NCBI GenBank assembly: GCA_019843655.1
Contig: JACDQD010000005.1
Span: 15,403,575-15,467,574 of the forward strand
Direction: 5' to 3'
From: Lethocerus indicus
Lineage: Eukaryota; Arthropoda; Insecta; Hemiptera; Belostomatidae
DNA: 64,000 nt
Numbering within the stretch: position 1 is the stretch's first letter; every line of letters starts with the position of its first letter. A model generated the notes under the pieces. That model ran no database searches. It saw nothing but the letters and a program-made list of their open reading frames with translations, and was not told where the DNA came from. Positions 23,632-35,646 of the stretch are shown here, piece by piece. The position numbers and the translations under genes are program-made.

Positions 23632-24676
23632 TACGGATAGAGTTACATCAGAGTCTTTCCTTCGTTTATCTTGAGTATATTACGTTTCCTGCCGCAGTTG
23701 CTGCTTCGTGAATATAACTGATCCATATGTCCAATGCGTTAACGCGTTGTTACATGAGTAACTCGGTTAGTAGTTATGAGGACTCAGTTATATAAGATTG
23801 TCAGTTGAGTTGTTTAGATTTTGATAATTGACTGAATTTGAAAAGAAATAAAACTCATTTATTTGTTTATTATTAGGCTTGTAGTTACGGGTATTTATTT
23901 AATAAAAGTAGGATATTGTGTTAATTTTATTGAGTAGTAGTCCTATAAAAGTTAGAGAAGTTATAAAAGTTAGAAAACGACAGTAGAAGCAGTTTCAGGC
24001 CGGCGCTTCCTGATTGTCAATTTACGGACCCCTGCATTTATCTCTTTCTGCACTTTCATCCTGGAAACGAACTCTCCGACCGAGTGGATTGCACAGCATG
24101 AGTTTTCCAACGTGAAGGGGGAACGGGAGAAGGTAAACTGTGAGTAGCGATTTCTGTTATGCTCGCTGTTTCAGGAAATGCGGAACTAATCACTGAACAG
24201 ATAGCAACGTGATTCGAAATTGAATTAAGAAGGTCAGTGAGCTCAATTATCACAGTTTCAGAGTTCTGGGCGCAGATTTGAGTGCAGAACGTCCCTTCGC
24301 AAATCGTTATAACGAGAAAGTAAAGATTTGAAGGATTGGTTGGCTATTAGCGCGGTCTAAAGTAATTAGTTGGCTCGTAAGGTAAGGCTAATCACTTACT
24401 ACTGCTCAATTATAGACGTAATCAACATCTGTTCGGTAGACTGGGTGTAAAGAAAAAGTCTACTCCGTCACAATTAGAGGATAATAATAAAAATAAATAA
24501 TTTGTTTTTCTTCTTCATATTATCCAAGTTATTCGCAAGATAAACAAAAGGTATTATTGAATCATCTAAATAAATCCAGGATGTATAAATGACATTTCCC
24601 AACAGAATAACTGATAAATTAGAACGTCTAGGAGGTTTTGGTGAAGTCCAAAGATTTGTGACTACCTCAGGTAGAA

Positions 24677-24724
<48 letters not shown>

Positions 24725-25916
24725 AATTCTATCTAAGTTAGATTGGATAATTCATGCATTAGTGGCATAACTACTAGTATTATCGTATGATTGTTTGTTA
24801 ATAAAATTAGAGAACTAAATTGGACTAGATCAGGCTGTAATTTGTACATTCTATCTGGTTCCAATCCGAGAATTCCAATTGGGGGACGAGATTAATCGTC
24901 TCATCTGGCCGGTACCATTGGGAATTCGCTTCGTGATTAGAGCCAGCCAGTAGTAGTAAACCTGTTAGTTCCTCGGTCGGCGTCTTATCTAAGGGAGGGG
25001 GCGCGCCTACTACCTACAATCGACCGGGTCCGGAAAGCAAGCCGTACGGAAAGTGAGTTGCGAATTGCCACGCAACCCGTACGTTGTGTCATACCCGTAC
25101 CGGCTCCGACAATTCCGGGGTACCTCTACAAAACTCCTCTATAACTCCATCACAGCTGTATAAAACCACTTTCGCGGCAACCGCCTCCTGTATTGCCCAA
25201 TCAATCGGATTAAACTTCGTGGACGGTTTAGATTGGATATTTATTTTAGTATACCTTCTGATACCGCACTCACGTTTTACAGTGTTTGATTCGTTGCATG
25301 GGAAAAAGAGGCAACTAGTTCCTGTACCCACGCGTTCAGAAGTTCCGAAATATACAATAGATATATTCAGAGTGAACTCACTTCTAGGCGCAGCTTCATT
25401 CATTCGTTCATATTTCAATTTTGCAAAAAAATGATTGCGTTGAGATTCCTAACCCTAGAACTCGTCCTCTAAAAATGGCCTCGTGACTTACCACCTTTAA
25501 TTCAGTAATTTGTAACATAAAACGTGTCCATCATAAATGTATAGAATAAAATAATGCGATGCAATGTACATGAGTGGGATAGAATTCATATAATCTTTCG
25601 TCTTAGGTGAATGGAATACTCTTCTATTAATTACATATTTATTTTAATATAATTTCGCCTCTAATATCGAGTTTGTGGACCATCCTCTGGAAATGGTACA
25701 TGGCGGGATTGAGTGAACTGTCAACTAAATTTAATTTTGGGCTCCGAATCAACACTTGTTGGGTTGTGAATTAAAGTATACAGGGTTATGAAAAATAGAG
25801 AATTTATTAACAAATATCAACATAACAATTTCCAATTTTGTACATAAACATAGTGAAATTTAACAAAGAGACATAACAATTTATGATGAAAAGGAACTTA
25901 GGTGGTAAGAAGTAAA
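23632..25916. other. Intergenic region with a (GT)n tract
   Basis: No supported gene. (GT)n at 24680-24722. A GC-richer stretch at about 24890-25130 has open frames on both strands without signal peptide, promoter or recognised homology. Confidence 0.45.
24680..24722. repeat. (GT)n microsatellite
   Basis: About 21 uninterrupted GT dinucleotides. Confidence 0.95.
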
Positions 25917-26828
25917 TTATTTCCAGCCTTGTAATGTACCGGCACCGATCTGGTGGTCCGCGGTACCGCCTCCTACCAAGGCGTGGCCCTGTTCTCCAGG
26001 GATAGGCTCGAGGCCTTGTGACGAGCCAGTTCCACTCCAGTCCTGTCCCAAGTGGCCGCTGGCGCCAGAGCCCCCCGCCGAATTGCTTCCACTGAAATCG
26101 TGTCCGGCATCGATTCCGGCCCAATCCTGTCCTGAACTGCTACCACTGTAGTCGTATCCTAAGCTGCTTCCATCCAGGCCATGTCCTGAACTGCTTCCAC
26201 TGAAGTCGTGTCCTGAGTTGCTTCCACTGAAATCGTGTCCTGAGTTGCTCCCACTGTAGTCGTATCCTGAACTGCTTCCACCGAAGTCGTGTCCTGAGTT
26301 GCTTCCACTGAAATCGTGTCCTGAGTTGCTCCCACTGTATCCTGAACTGCTTCCACCGAAGTCGTGTTCCGAACCGCTTCCGCCGAAATCGTGTGACTCC
26401 TCCTTTACTGGAATGTACACTGGTACGTTTACGGGCACGTTAACGTATTCCTTGACGGGGATCGGTATGTGTTTCTCGACCGGTACCTGCACGGGCACTG
26501 GTACCTCTTTCTGGACGACGACGGGCACCGGCTTTTCCACCGGCACCTTCACAGGGACATGAACCTCTTTCTCGACCTCCACCTTGTACGGCTTCGGGAC
26601 GTAGACAGGGAACGGTCTTTTCACGTAGACCTTGACGGGTACGGGCACTTTTTTCTCGATTTTCACTGGATAGAGCTGTGGCACTTTCTTTATGTGGTGG
26701 ACGTGCTTGGTGTGATGGTGATGGACGACGTGAACCTTCTCGTATACGGTTCCTCTAATCACTTTCTGGTGGCCGGCGTATGCCGTAGCAAGTACTGCGA
26801 GGAACAAGGCTACTGTGTAAGACTGCAT
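25917..26828 (-). CDS. HHHHTK cuticular protein with Ser/Gly/His nonapeptide tail, 303 aa
   Basis: Signal peptide 1-18 (MQSYTVALFLAVLATAYA). The N-terminus is [19 protein letters not shown] without the usual Lys-Arg. The Val/Pro module ([74 protein letters not shown]) ends near residue 150. The second half is a ~9-residue repeat ([27 protein letters not shown]) followed by a Gly/Ala-rich end LQGWK. The ending -WK and the EKVHVV start are shared with the gene at 41286. Start chosen at the ATG 10 bases after the initiator. The repeat tail may be an elastic or gel-forming segment (inference). Confidence 0.84.
   Translation of the reverse strand: MQSYTVALFLAVLATAYAGHQKVIRGTVYEKVHVVHHHHTKHVHHIKKVPQLYPVKIEKKVPVPVKVYVKRPFPVYVPKPYKVEVEKEVHVPVKVPVEKPVPVVVQKEVPVPVQVPVEKHIPIPVKEYVNVPVNVPVYIPVKEESHDFGGSGSEHDFGGSSSGYSGSNSGHDFSGSNSGHDFGGSSSGYDYSGSNSGHDFSGSNSGHDFSGSSSGHGLDGSSLGYDYSGSSSGQDWAGIDAGHDFSGSNSAGGSGASGHLGQDWSGTGSSQGLEPIPGEQGHALVGGGTADHQIGAGTLQGWK
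26060..26400. repeat. In-gene minisatellite (~27-base units)
   Basis: Tandem degenerate units around TGAACTGCTTCCACTGAAGTC encode the nonapeptide tail of the gene at 25917-26828. An open frame of Asp-Thr-Thr pattern in another frame is a by-product of the 27-base period. Confidence 0.8.
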
Positions 26829-26835
26829 GGCTGTG

Positions 26836-26886
26836 ACTGATACCTCGATGGGCGCCGGTGCACTATATCTACCAGCCGGCCCCCAC
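26836..26886 (-). promoter_or_regulatory. Core promoter of gene 25917-26828
   Basis: Minus strand: GTGGGGG (26886-26880), AGATATAGT (26870-26862) and TCAGT with A at 26838, about 30 bases after TATA and exactly 10 before the ATG. Confidence 0.7.
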
Positions 26887-28489
26887 CCTCGCCCCCTTAT
26901 GAAACTCCTACGGTCTTCAAATCTGTGGAAACTTGTAATTTGTCTTATGACTAATTGCATTTAGATTAAAATAGACTCCCTCTTGGAATGGGAAGTAAAA
27001 GTGCGTGCAGTGATGATGGGGGCTATGAAAACATAGAGTGTGACCGTGTCATTACGTATTACTGCCGCTAGAATGGATGAGATGGTATTCTGATTCTCGC
27101 GTGTAAATTGAACAGGAAGTTTGTTTACATACATATACATCTGTGACATTTATTCCTATTAATTAAAGAGAAACATTTTCCATTTTGTAAATTAAAATTT
27201 CATATCGGTTCCGATACACAACTAAAGTCTTGTAATCAAAATAATATAAATGAAATTCAAAACGTCATATGAAAAAATATAATTTCATTACAATTCCCCG
27301 ATGCATTACATAGAAAACATTAATATACTTATGTAAAATATTTAACAATTAGGCTGGAACTATGATAGCAGCGAAAAAAGTAATCCTTGAGACGCCTAGA
27401 GTGTGGTTAGTGATATTTTCGTTAATTCTAGTAGTTTTCCCAGTACCTGATGGAGCAAAAATGTTTTTCCCGTACAGCAGTAGCATCGATGAAAATAATA
27501 CTACTTTTTTCATATCTATGTGGTTTAGAATCCCATTGGATATGCATCTCTCTGATCATTCCTGAGAAGTGGGTAATTTTGCTTTACATACGCGGTAAGT
27601 TTTTCAATGGAGTACCTTTTCTCACGTTGAATCCAAATAGGTGTTACAAAAAGGCTTGTAATTGTTAATACATTCATTGTTAACACATTGTTAACAGCCA
27701 TCACCGTGACCACTACCATTATCAGCCACCACCCAGAATGAGTATGTTTTTATGTTTAAGTCGCTAGTCCCGGACTTTGTCTCACTTTGATATACGTTGT
27801 GACATTCTCCAGACCACTACACAATCCGAAATTTTGTTGCAATCGGACATCTAGTATAGATGTTTACCTAAGACAAACAAAGATATACAGTTTTTGTTAT
27901 ATATTTTAGATTAGGTGGTACGCTTGTGTTTTGAATAATCACACAAAATCATCATTATTATCATTCATAATCATTTTATCATATCTTTGACCGGTTTCAA
28001 CTTTTCACCATCGTAATAGTAACAATGCATGAGTAAATAACTAAAGTAGATTAGCAGAATATGAAACATTGTTATTGTACATTGTACGGAGTAAACGTTT
28101 TAATACTTCAACAAAAAATACCTAATTTCTTCTCTACAAAACAGTGTACTTTATTACAATTAGTAAAAAAAATCGTTCAACTCGCTTGCCTCCTGGCCTA
28201 AAATTTTAATTAATGTACATTATCACTGCTATTCCCTTTTACTCCAAATTACGTATTTAATAATAACTGGCAGTCATCATATAACTCCAGATGACTGGCA
28301 AATTGCACAGTTAGTCCCGGTTTCTAAAACTGGGAAAAATCGCAATTTACCCCACGTTACTGTCCCGTAACAATTCGACACATCTCGGCGAAAGTAACCG
28401 AAAACGATTACGTGCAATCGGCCAATGAAACAGCCCCAGTGAAAAGGAAACGTTAATAGGAACGTTCTTTTTTAATCATAAATTAACCC

Positions 28490-28919
28490 ACAGAGAACGA
28501 CACTGACGGGGGCGCTAGTTTCACAACAATCGATCGCTGAGTCCATTTGGAATGATAAACTAGCGCCCCCTGAGTGTGGTGCGGAAATGTACTTAACTAA
28601 AATTCGTTGAGTGAACTTGCAAAGATAAACTAGCGCCCCCTGACGGTGATGCGGAAATGTACTTAACTAATATTCCTTGGGTGCACTTACACCGATAAAC
28701 TAGATTTCTAAAAATAAACTTTTTTCCATAAATTTTGGATCAACAGGATAAATTTTACGATCGTAAATACACAAAAACAGAAAGAAAGTAATAGTTGTGA
28801 ACACATCATCAAATATATATTTGACCGATAATCCAACAAAGACTTAAGCCGATTAACAAAATCCTTCCCAACCCAAATAACACAACCAACATCCCCCAAA
28901 AACACACAAGACACACACA

Positions 28920-28974
<55 letters not shown>

Positions 28975-29195
28975 GACAAACAGCACCCAGACAACCACCA
29001 CAAAACAAGTGACAGTAACAGTGCAGTGATGATGCCCAAGAAACATCCAAAATGCCAAAGTGACCAAAACCGCTACTGAAGATTACGAGCAGCCGAAGCC
29101 GGTTTAGCAAAAAACCAAACCAGCGAGAGGAGACAGAAACACAAGAAATTTACGGTATTCCAACCCCTCGTAGACCACGAAACAGGTATTCTAAA
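28490..29195 (+). repeat. Composite interspersed repeat, fullest copy
   Basis: About 28490-28700 holds a partly inverted unit and two direct units (TAGCGCCCCCTGA at 28561 and 28631, period 70). It is followed by ~490 bases of unique sequence (CCGATAATCCAACAAAGACTT, AACATCCCCCAAAAACA, AACCAGCGAGAGGAGACAG) ending CAGGTATTCTAA near 29195. The (TA)n at 28923-28973 lies inside it. No protein is encoded, so it would be non-autonomous. Confidence 0.82.
28923..28973. repeat. (TA)n microsatellite inside the interspersed repeat
   Basis: About 25 TA units at the place where sister copies have a short ACATATGTATACACACG-like string. Confidence 0.95.
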
Positions 29196-30559
29196 TCAAT
29201 AAAAAACAATTTATTCGTGTTGAACATATTTTATTTCAGCGGATGCATTTTTTAAGACAACTAGAGAAAAATATCACTCCATATCTAGTATTCATGATAA
29301 TGACAATTATTTATTGTTGATTGTAAGAGAGGACAATGTACTACCTAAAAATGTATAACAACCTAAAAATTTCGGCCCTCAAAAAACGGCATGCATCCGG
29401 AAGAGTCGAGAGCTTTATGTTGCACGCTGTTTCATGGAAAAGTTTTAATTAAGCGTAATTGGTTTATCCCTTCCCTGTTTAGTAAATTTATTAAGGAAGG
29501 AAGTAACTGCCGCGGTTATGAACTCAATAAGCACCAATTGTATATTTCACATAACGAAAGGCCGCAATTATAACTGCAGCGGACTTGTCGTTCATTGTTT
29601 GCCTTTCGTCTCAGTACTTCAAATGAAGACGTCTGAGCTATCTAAGGGGTCATTAATTAGGAGAGCTAATAGGCGACATTAAACAATAGGTTAATTTATA
29701 GGTGGTCCCAATATTTATTGTCCTTGGTGTGATATATTTCATGCCAACGTGAAACTGCGAACCTATGACTATTATTGCCATCATTTATGTTAATTTCAAA
29801 ATAATTTCTGTTTATATATGAAACTATATATCACAGGCTTATTGCAGTGCTCATGAAATACTGCTGATTAATTTGAGTAACAGTTCTTTCCATTGACAAC
29901 GTATTATTAGGAAACTAATCACGAGGAATTTACCAGTTGTCTTCTATCTGTATCATCCCAATCTTTGTTAAAGTGCAACTTTCAACTTCGTGTCCTTGAA
30001 TTTCCGCTGTAGAACATTAATAAATCAACATTAAGCGATAAAGGAAGTTCCATGTCCACGATAATATTTATCTTCAAATATTTTCAATGACAGTATATTT
30101 TAATCAACTACTGTCAATGCCAGTGTTTCATCAGTCTGCGTCTTTAATCTCAGCTTCGGCCAAACTGTTGCCTGATTTATATCTCCCGGGAAACGAAATT
30201 TGTAAGTTTTAATCTGGATAATTTATATATAAAGTAAACAATATCATCGTGAAATCTTAAAGTACGTAATTATATGATTCGAACCTTCGCAAGTCCCTTT
30301 GAACTATTAAATCAAATTGCGGTTATTGATTTTTTTGAGTTCAACTTATTATTTCAATAGCTTGTACGACACTGAATATCATAGCACAAATTAAAGGGGT
30401 AAAAAAAATTATATCACATAAAATAATTTACCATTAACGTTTATTGTAATATATTATATAACAAATAAAACAACAGAAATTTAACAAATAACAACAAATA
30501 AATTATTCCGATATACAACGAGGAAATAATTATTGTATTCGGAGATTATTTGGGTGCTT

Positions 30560-31810
30560 TTAACCCTTGTATCCTCCAGAGCTTCCTGAGTAGCTGTGGG
30601 ATGATCCACCTCCGCTGGTCTCGTATTCGTGGCCTGCGTCTCCAATATCTACGTCGTGACCCCCGTGCTCGCTCTCACCCTCCGACTCGAAGATCTCGTA
30701 ACCGTGCCCCGAGCCCGAACTCTCGTGGCCATGGTCCGAACTTGATCCTCCGAAGCTGTGTCCTGAACCTGATCCTCCAAAGCTATGCCCTGATCCTGAT
30801 CCTCCAAAGCTATGGCCTGATCCTGACCCTCCAAAGCTATGCCCAGATCCTGATCCTCCAAAGCTATGCCCAGATCCTGATCCTCCAAAGCTATGCCCGG
30901 ATCCTGATCCTCCAAAGCTATGCCCAGATCCTGATCCTCCAAAGCTATGCCCTGATCCCGATCCTCCAAATCCATATCCTGAACCGCTACTTCCAAAGCT
31001 ATGCCCTGAACTACTTCCTCCGATGCTATGCCCTGAACTACTTCCTCCGATGCTATGGCTCGATCCAGTTCCTCCATAGCTATATCCAGAGCTACCACTT
31101 CCGATGCTGTGACTTGATCCAGATCCTCCGAAGCTGTGTCCTGAGCTGCCACTTCCGAAGCTGTATCCAGAGCTGCCACTTCCGAAGCTGTGCCCAGAGC
31201 TGCCACTTCCGAAGCTGTGTCCAGAGCTGCCACTTCCGAAACCACCTGAACCGCTGCTTCCGAAGTTATGCCCGGAACTTCCGCCGTAGCCGTGTCCCGA
31301 ATCACTTCCGCCAAAATCGTGACCGGATCCGCTGCCTCCGGAGCCATGGTGGTCGACATATTCGTGGGATTCTTCGTGCTTTACGTGGACGTAGACCGGA
31401 ACTTTCACCGGCACCTTAACGTACTCCTTTACGTGAACAGGTACCGGTTTGTGGACGGGCACTTCGACGGGGTAAGGTACCTTCTTTTCGACATAGACCG
31501 GATATGGTTTTTCGACGGGAACCTCGACGGGGACCTGGACTTTTTTCTCGACTTCGACCTTAAACGGTTTAGGGACGTAGACGTGATAAGGTTCCTTGAC
31601 GTAGACCTTGATGGGGTACGGTACCTTCTTTTCGACCTCTACCTTGTAGGGTACAGGTACTTTTTTGATATGGTGATGGTCCTTAGTATAGTAATGAAAT
31701 ACGTGATGAACCTTTCCGTGGGTTTGATGTATTCCTCTCTTGACCAGCTGTCTCTCATCGGCCTGGGAGACTACAAAAAGAGCGAAGAAAACTATTGCTA
31801 ATGGATGCAT
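30560..31810 (-). CDS. Cuticular protein with large Gly/Ser/His repeat tail, 416 aa
   Basis: Signal peptide 1-17 ([17 protein letters not shown]), KRG at 24-26. The His/Tyr block [16 protein letters not shown] (~34-49) replaces [10 protein letters not shown]. The Val/Pro module runs to about residue 145 ([70 protein letters not shown]). The remaining ~270 residues are low complexity: GSGSSGHSF and eight successive GGSGSGHSF nonamers, then an acidic/His part and [11 protein letters not shown]. It resembles the gene at 35647 in its His/Tyr block and module. Start chosen 10 bases after the initiator. It is probably a cuticle protein whose tail length varies by unequal exchange. Confidence 0.84.
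   Translation of the reverse strand: MHPLAIVFFALFVVSQADERQLVKRGIHQTHGKVHHVFHYYTKDHHHIKKVPVPYKVEVEKKVPYPIKVYVKEPYHVYVPKPFKVEVEKKVQVPVEVPVEKPYPVYVEKKVPYPVEVPVHKPVPVHVKEYVKVPVKVPVYVHVKHEESHEYVDHHGSGGSGSGHDFGGSDSGHGYGGSSGHNFGSSGSGGFGSGSSGHSFGSGSSGHSFGSGSSGYSFGSGSSGHSFGGSGSSHSIGSGSSGYSYGGTGSSHSIGGSSSGHSIGGSSSGHSFGSSGSGYGFGGSGSGHSFGGSGSGHSFGGSGSGHSFGGSGSGHSFGGSGSGHSFGGSGSGHSFGGSGSGHSFGGSGSGHSFGGSSSDHGHESSGSGHGYEIFESEGESEHGGHDVDIGDAGHEYETSGGGSSHSYSGSSGGYKG
30745..31260. repeat. In-gene 27-base minisatellite
   Basis: Highly regular units around GATCCTCCAAAGCTATGCCC encode the GGSGSGHSF tail of the gene at 30560-31810. At least eight near-identical copies lie between about 30745 and 30970, with more divergent ones up to 31260. 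Confidence 0.85.
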
Positions 31811-31817
31811 GTTGCTG

Positions 31818-31871
31818 ACTGATGCTCTAACTAACATCCGCTGGTTTTTATATTCCTCTTTCAATCCCCAC
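31818..31871 (-). promoter_or_regulatory. Core promoter of gene 30560-31810
   Basis: Minus strand: GTGGGGA (31871-31865), TATAAAAAC (31851-31843) and TCAGT with A at 31820, 10 bases before the ATG. The TATA box is near-consensus. Confidence 0.72.
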
Positions 31872-33299
31872 CACGATCACTCTTTTGGAACCGTTTCCTA
31901 CCTTATTATATTAGATACGGTTTTCTGACCGAAGTGATTAGAATGTGAAGGCTGTAAGCACGCCAATGCTTTTACTTTTCTATTAAATTAATATCCTTTT
32001 TATATCAGTAGCTAGGATTTCTATCACTATTAAATCGCAATCAACGCTGTGTTTCATGCGAGGAAATTATAAAATGTAAAATTGACAGTTTTAGAGGATA
32101 TAATGCTAAATATTCTACAATAGTGTACTTCTAGGTACATAGTTACGATAATAAATATATACATATGGGCGGCATGTTTAAATTGTTTATTGCTGAAGCT
32201 ATATTCACTGAAAATGTTTATAGAGGCATTGTTACCTTACTCGAAAGTGGCTTCATTCTTCCTGCTTCCAAAATCATCACTCAACTGGAATAAGACCGTA
32301 CAGAGGAATACTGGACGCGAATCTTAAAGGTCCAAGTGCATTATTCCGCTTCACATTTTACATGAAGCAATTGCTCTCTGAATTTCTATACAATAAACTA
32401 TATGCCATAAATTTGTATAAAAGTAAACTTTGAATGGCGTTATCGAAATTTAGTGCCTTTATTAGCAACTAATTTTGATGAACTAGTTTTTAATTTACAC
32501 TATGATATATTTAAAAATATGTATCATAATTATTTTTCTGCAGAGAATATCAAATGAACTATTGGATATATTCATAATAAATTATTATTTTGAAATTATA
32601 AACAAAAATACGGAGTTCGACATGTCATGCTTAATCAACTTTATTCCTGACATACATACATGAATTTACTGGTATATTCATGCTTTCTTGAGGAATCAAA
32701 TCGTACTTTCGCAAGACTGCGGCTGGATAGCCTTCAACGCTTTCTACGTCCGATTTTATGTGCGTGATATACTTTAAAGACATTGGAAACAAGTTTTCAA
32801 CAACCTGTTTAATAGGTTCTTATTTTTAATGGCGCTCTTCTTGTAGGATCCGAGAGATCACTACTTGTTGGTAGTTCATCAGAAATTGTACTCAGTAAAA
32901 TGTTAGCACTCCGAAAAGCATAAATATAGAGATGTTAAAATAATGCAGAAAATTATGCTGGAATTCTTTCTGAGGAATTAATGACATAAAATGATGGTGT
33001 TTATAATTCTTTATGTATTAATTATTTATTGAACATCTAAACAGGTACAGTGCGGCTAAATAAATATATTCGAATTCCATTTATTTTAATAATTGTATAT
33101 CATATACCAATTGGAACTATATAGCCAACGATTACTTATTATCCTGAAAGGAATGCATAATTTTAAGAATTGATTATGAATTATTCCAATTTTCTTAACG
33201 GAATCATTTTGTTCCTTCCGAAGTCAAAGAGAACAGATTTTTTCATTACAGTCAATTCTATTTGTTTAAATAATATTCATTCCACTTTATTTTATGTTT

Positions 33300-33350
<51 letters not shown>

Positions 33351-33578
33351 TTTACATCAATGTTGTCTATTGAAAGAAATTTAAGCATAAATAAAAACTA
33401 AAACTAAACAAATTTTGATAGAAGATTAAATTCAACTATGCCATTATTTACACTGATTATGGCTTATAATGAAATCTCACAAATGTATAATAGTACATGG
33501 CAAATATTATATTTTCCACACGTTCAATTTCAATTTTTATAAATCATTACTTGATTGACATTTCTGTGATCGGTGATT
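31872..33578. other. AT-rich intergenic region
   Basis: No gene or family relic seen. (TA)n at 33303-33339 followed by a T-run. Confidence 0.5.
33303..33339. repeat. (TA)n microsatellite
   Basis: About 18 TA units ending in a run of T. Confidence 0.93.
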
Positions 33579-34151
33579 TCATAATTCGCGGCTGTCATAC
33601 TCTACGCTGTCAGAGTCATCAATATCCTCAAAATCATATTCGGCGCTATCGTAATCTTCGGACGCGCTGTTCTCGTATTGTCGGCTATCTGAGTCCTTCA
33701 TGTGGCGCCTGCGTGCCTTGGCGGGCGGCTTCCGATTCTTTTTCCCTCGGCGGGAGGGCGTCTTCAGCACGAACTTGTGGACAGGCACCTTGACCACTTC
33801 CTTGACCGGGTAGGGCACTTCGACTTCAACGGGCACTTTGACGGGGTAGGGCACTTCTTTTGAGACCAGGAAAGGGACCCTCCTCTCGACAGGGACTTTG
33901 ACGGGCTGCACCACACGCTTCTCGACTTTGACCGGAATCGGCTTGTCGACGGCAATCGGGTAGCGCTTCTTGACTCGCACTTGGACCGGTACCTTCACCT
34001 CCTTCTCGACTTTCATTGGCACGGGGACGCCGACTTTTTTGAAGTAGTGGATATTCTTGGTGTGGTGGTGGTGGACGAAGTGAATGTCGCTGCCGGGCTC
34101 GGCATAAGCACGGGCGAGAAGATGGCATACTACCAGTGTCAGGATGAGCAT
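33579..34151 (-). CDS. HHHHTK cuticular protein with basic-then-acidic tail, 190 aa
   Basis: Signal peptide 1-17 (MLILTLVVCHLLARAYA), then EPGSDIHFVHHHHTKNIHYFKK (His block ~26-30). The Val/Pro module is richer in Lys/Arg than usual: VEKEVKVPVQV, VKKRYPIAVDKPIPVKV, VEKRVVQPVKV, VERRVPFLVSKE. The end is unlike all neighbours: a very basic stretch (SRRGKKNRKPPAKARRRH) followed by ~38 acidic residues with Ser/Tyr (ASEDYDSAEYDFEDIDD) ending DSREL. The opposed charges suggest ionic self-association or mineral/chitin-fibre contacts (inference). No Lys-Arg follows the signal peptide directly. Confidence 0.82.
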   Translation of the reverse strand: MLILTLVVCHLLARAYAEPGSDIHFVHHHHTKNIHYFKKVGVPVPMKVEKEVKVPVQVRVKKRYPIAVDKPIPVKVEKRVVQPVKVPVERRVPFLVSKEVPYPVKVPVEVEVPYPVKEVVKVPVHKFVLKTPSRRGKKNRKPPAKARRRHMKDSDSRQYENSASEDYDSAEYDFEDIDDSDSVEYDSREL

Positions 34152-34164
34152 ATTGTCGAGTATG

Positions 34165-34217
34165 GAATGGGAACCGACCGAGATTCTTGTCGTCTTTTAA
34201 TGATCGACGCGCCCCAC
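34165..34217 (-). promoter_or_regulatory. Likely core promoter of gene 33579-34151
   Basis: Minus strand: GTGGGGC (34217-34211) and CATTAAAAG (34202-34194). The initiator is not clear; a CCATT near 34167 is at the right distance. Confidence 0.45.
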
Positions 34218-35329
34218 CCGCCACTATTTAACCTCCCCCGATCTATTAATGCCGATACGGCTCCAAGACTCATTTCATTACCAGAGTGATGAAAAAACAG
34301 TGTCTTTTTTCACCCCTTCTTTCTTCCTAACCCCCATTAATTTGACCATGCGGAAATTCCTATCAGGAACTACTCAGCAGACAGCAAGCCTTGAAGAGTA
34401 CATTATATAAAATAAGCTCGGGCATTAGGCAGCTTTCAAGTCTCGGTAATTATAAACTTTATCTTGCGGGAAGGACACAAATCCATCGGGAACTACTACA
34501 AAGAATAACTACTAAAACATCCGCCGCATAAACTAGTATGGGTTAATCTGCAGATCCCTAGCCAGTACGAAATAATGAATGTTAGAATTTGAGTACTATA
34601 AACTACAAGATTAGAAACAATTATAATATTTACCAGTATAGTAATTAATTACATCTGTGTTCTATAATTGTCTGTTATTATTTAGTATGTTCTTGAAATT
34701 TCTTATTTAACTAAATTTCGTAATACTCCACATACCAAATACATTCTTACATATCTTACTCGTTGAACTCGATTTGTCCATTGAACTATTTTCATTTTCT
34801 CTAATACTGATAATTTATTATGTAATAGTTCCAGGTAAATCGGAAAATAATCACTAGAAACTAAAAGGATGTAAAATGAAAATTAACCTATCTCTTAATT
34901 AATGAAAAACTGAAGTTAACAGATCACTTAAACTTCGCTATTAACTGAAATATATAGAAAGGCAGAGGTCAGTTTTGAACCGAAGTTATTCTATATAAAC
35001 TTTTCAACGAACTGCGAATTTAAAATGAAAATGTATAAATACTAAAGTTAAATTATTTCAAATTCATTATACCAGTTCACAAGTTTATAAAAATACTAGA
35101 AAATAAGAACAATATAAAAATCATTACATCAAAAACTCATTAACTAACATAATTGAATCCGAATAAGCCCCACACTTCTTTGGAGAAGACGAAGTATTCC
35201 AAAAACAACCTGAAGTTTTTAGACACTTCCAATTATATATGGCAGAATATTAGAATCGTCTTAAATCATTCAATATAATTATTTTCATTAGATTCATTAC
35301 TTGATTCACCAGTTTGAGTTTGTGATATT

Positions 35330-35380
<51 letters not shown>

Positions 35381-35646
35381 CATTTATTTCAGATAAAAAC
35401 ATTATTACCATAAAAATATTATAGGTTATAGGTTCTTTAGATATGAAGCCAACCACTCAAAGTGAAGGGATGGAATGTATTTATCTTGAAAGAAGGGAAA
35501 CTTGTATATTAAACGCAGTTGATTACATTATATTATAATTTATTATATATTCATTATATTAATATAACTTATTTACATCATTTAACTTAAGATGTTTGTT
35601 CTTTGTGTAGTTACTTAGGCTATAATAAATAAATTAAGGTACAGGT
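34218..35646. other. AT-rich intergenic region
   Basis: No gene seen. (TA)n at 35333-35379. The region next to 35646 is the probable 3' UTR of the following gene. Confidence 0.5.
35333..35379. repeat. (TA)n microsatellite
   Basis: About 23 TA units. Confidence 0.93.

Larger units (their letters stand above)
26887..30559. other. Long intergenic region with a composite repeat copy
   Basis: No supported gene. A repeat copy lies at about 28490-29195. The rest is AT-rich with scattered small open frames of no recognisable type. Confidence 0.5.

Noticed and set aside
25084..25434. Overlapping open frames on both strands in a GC-richer patch
   Set aside because: Both strands are open over the same interval, with no recognised domain or family promoter. 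Could be an old repeat.
30745..31260. Regular direct repeats as a CRISPR array
   Set aside because: No unique spacers; the 27-base units are continuous coding repeats in a eukaryotic gene.
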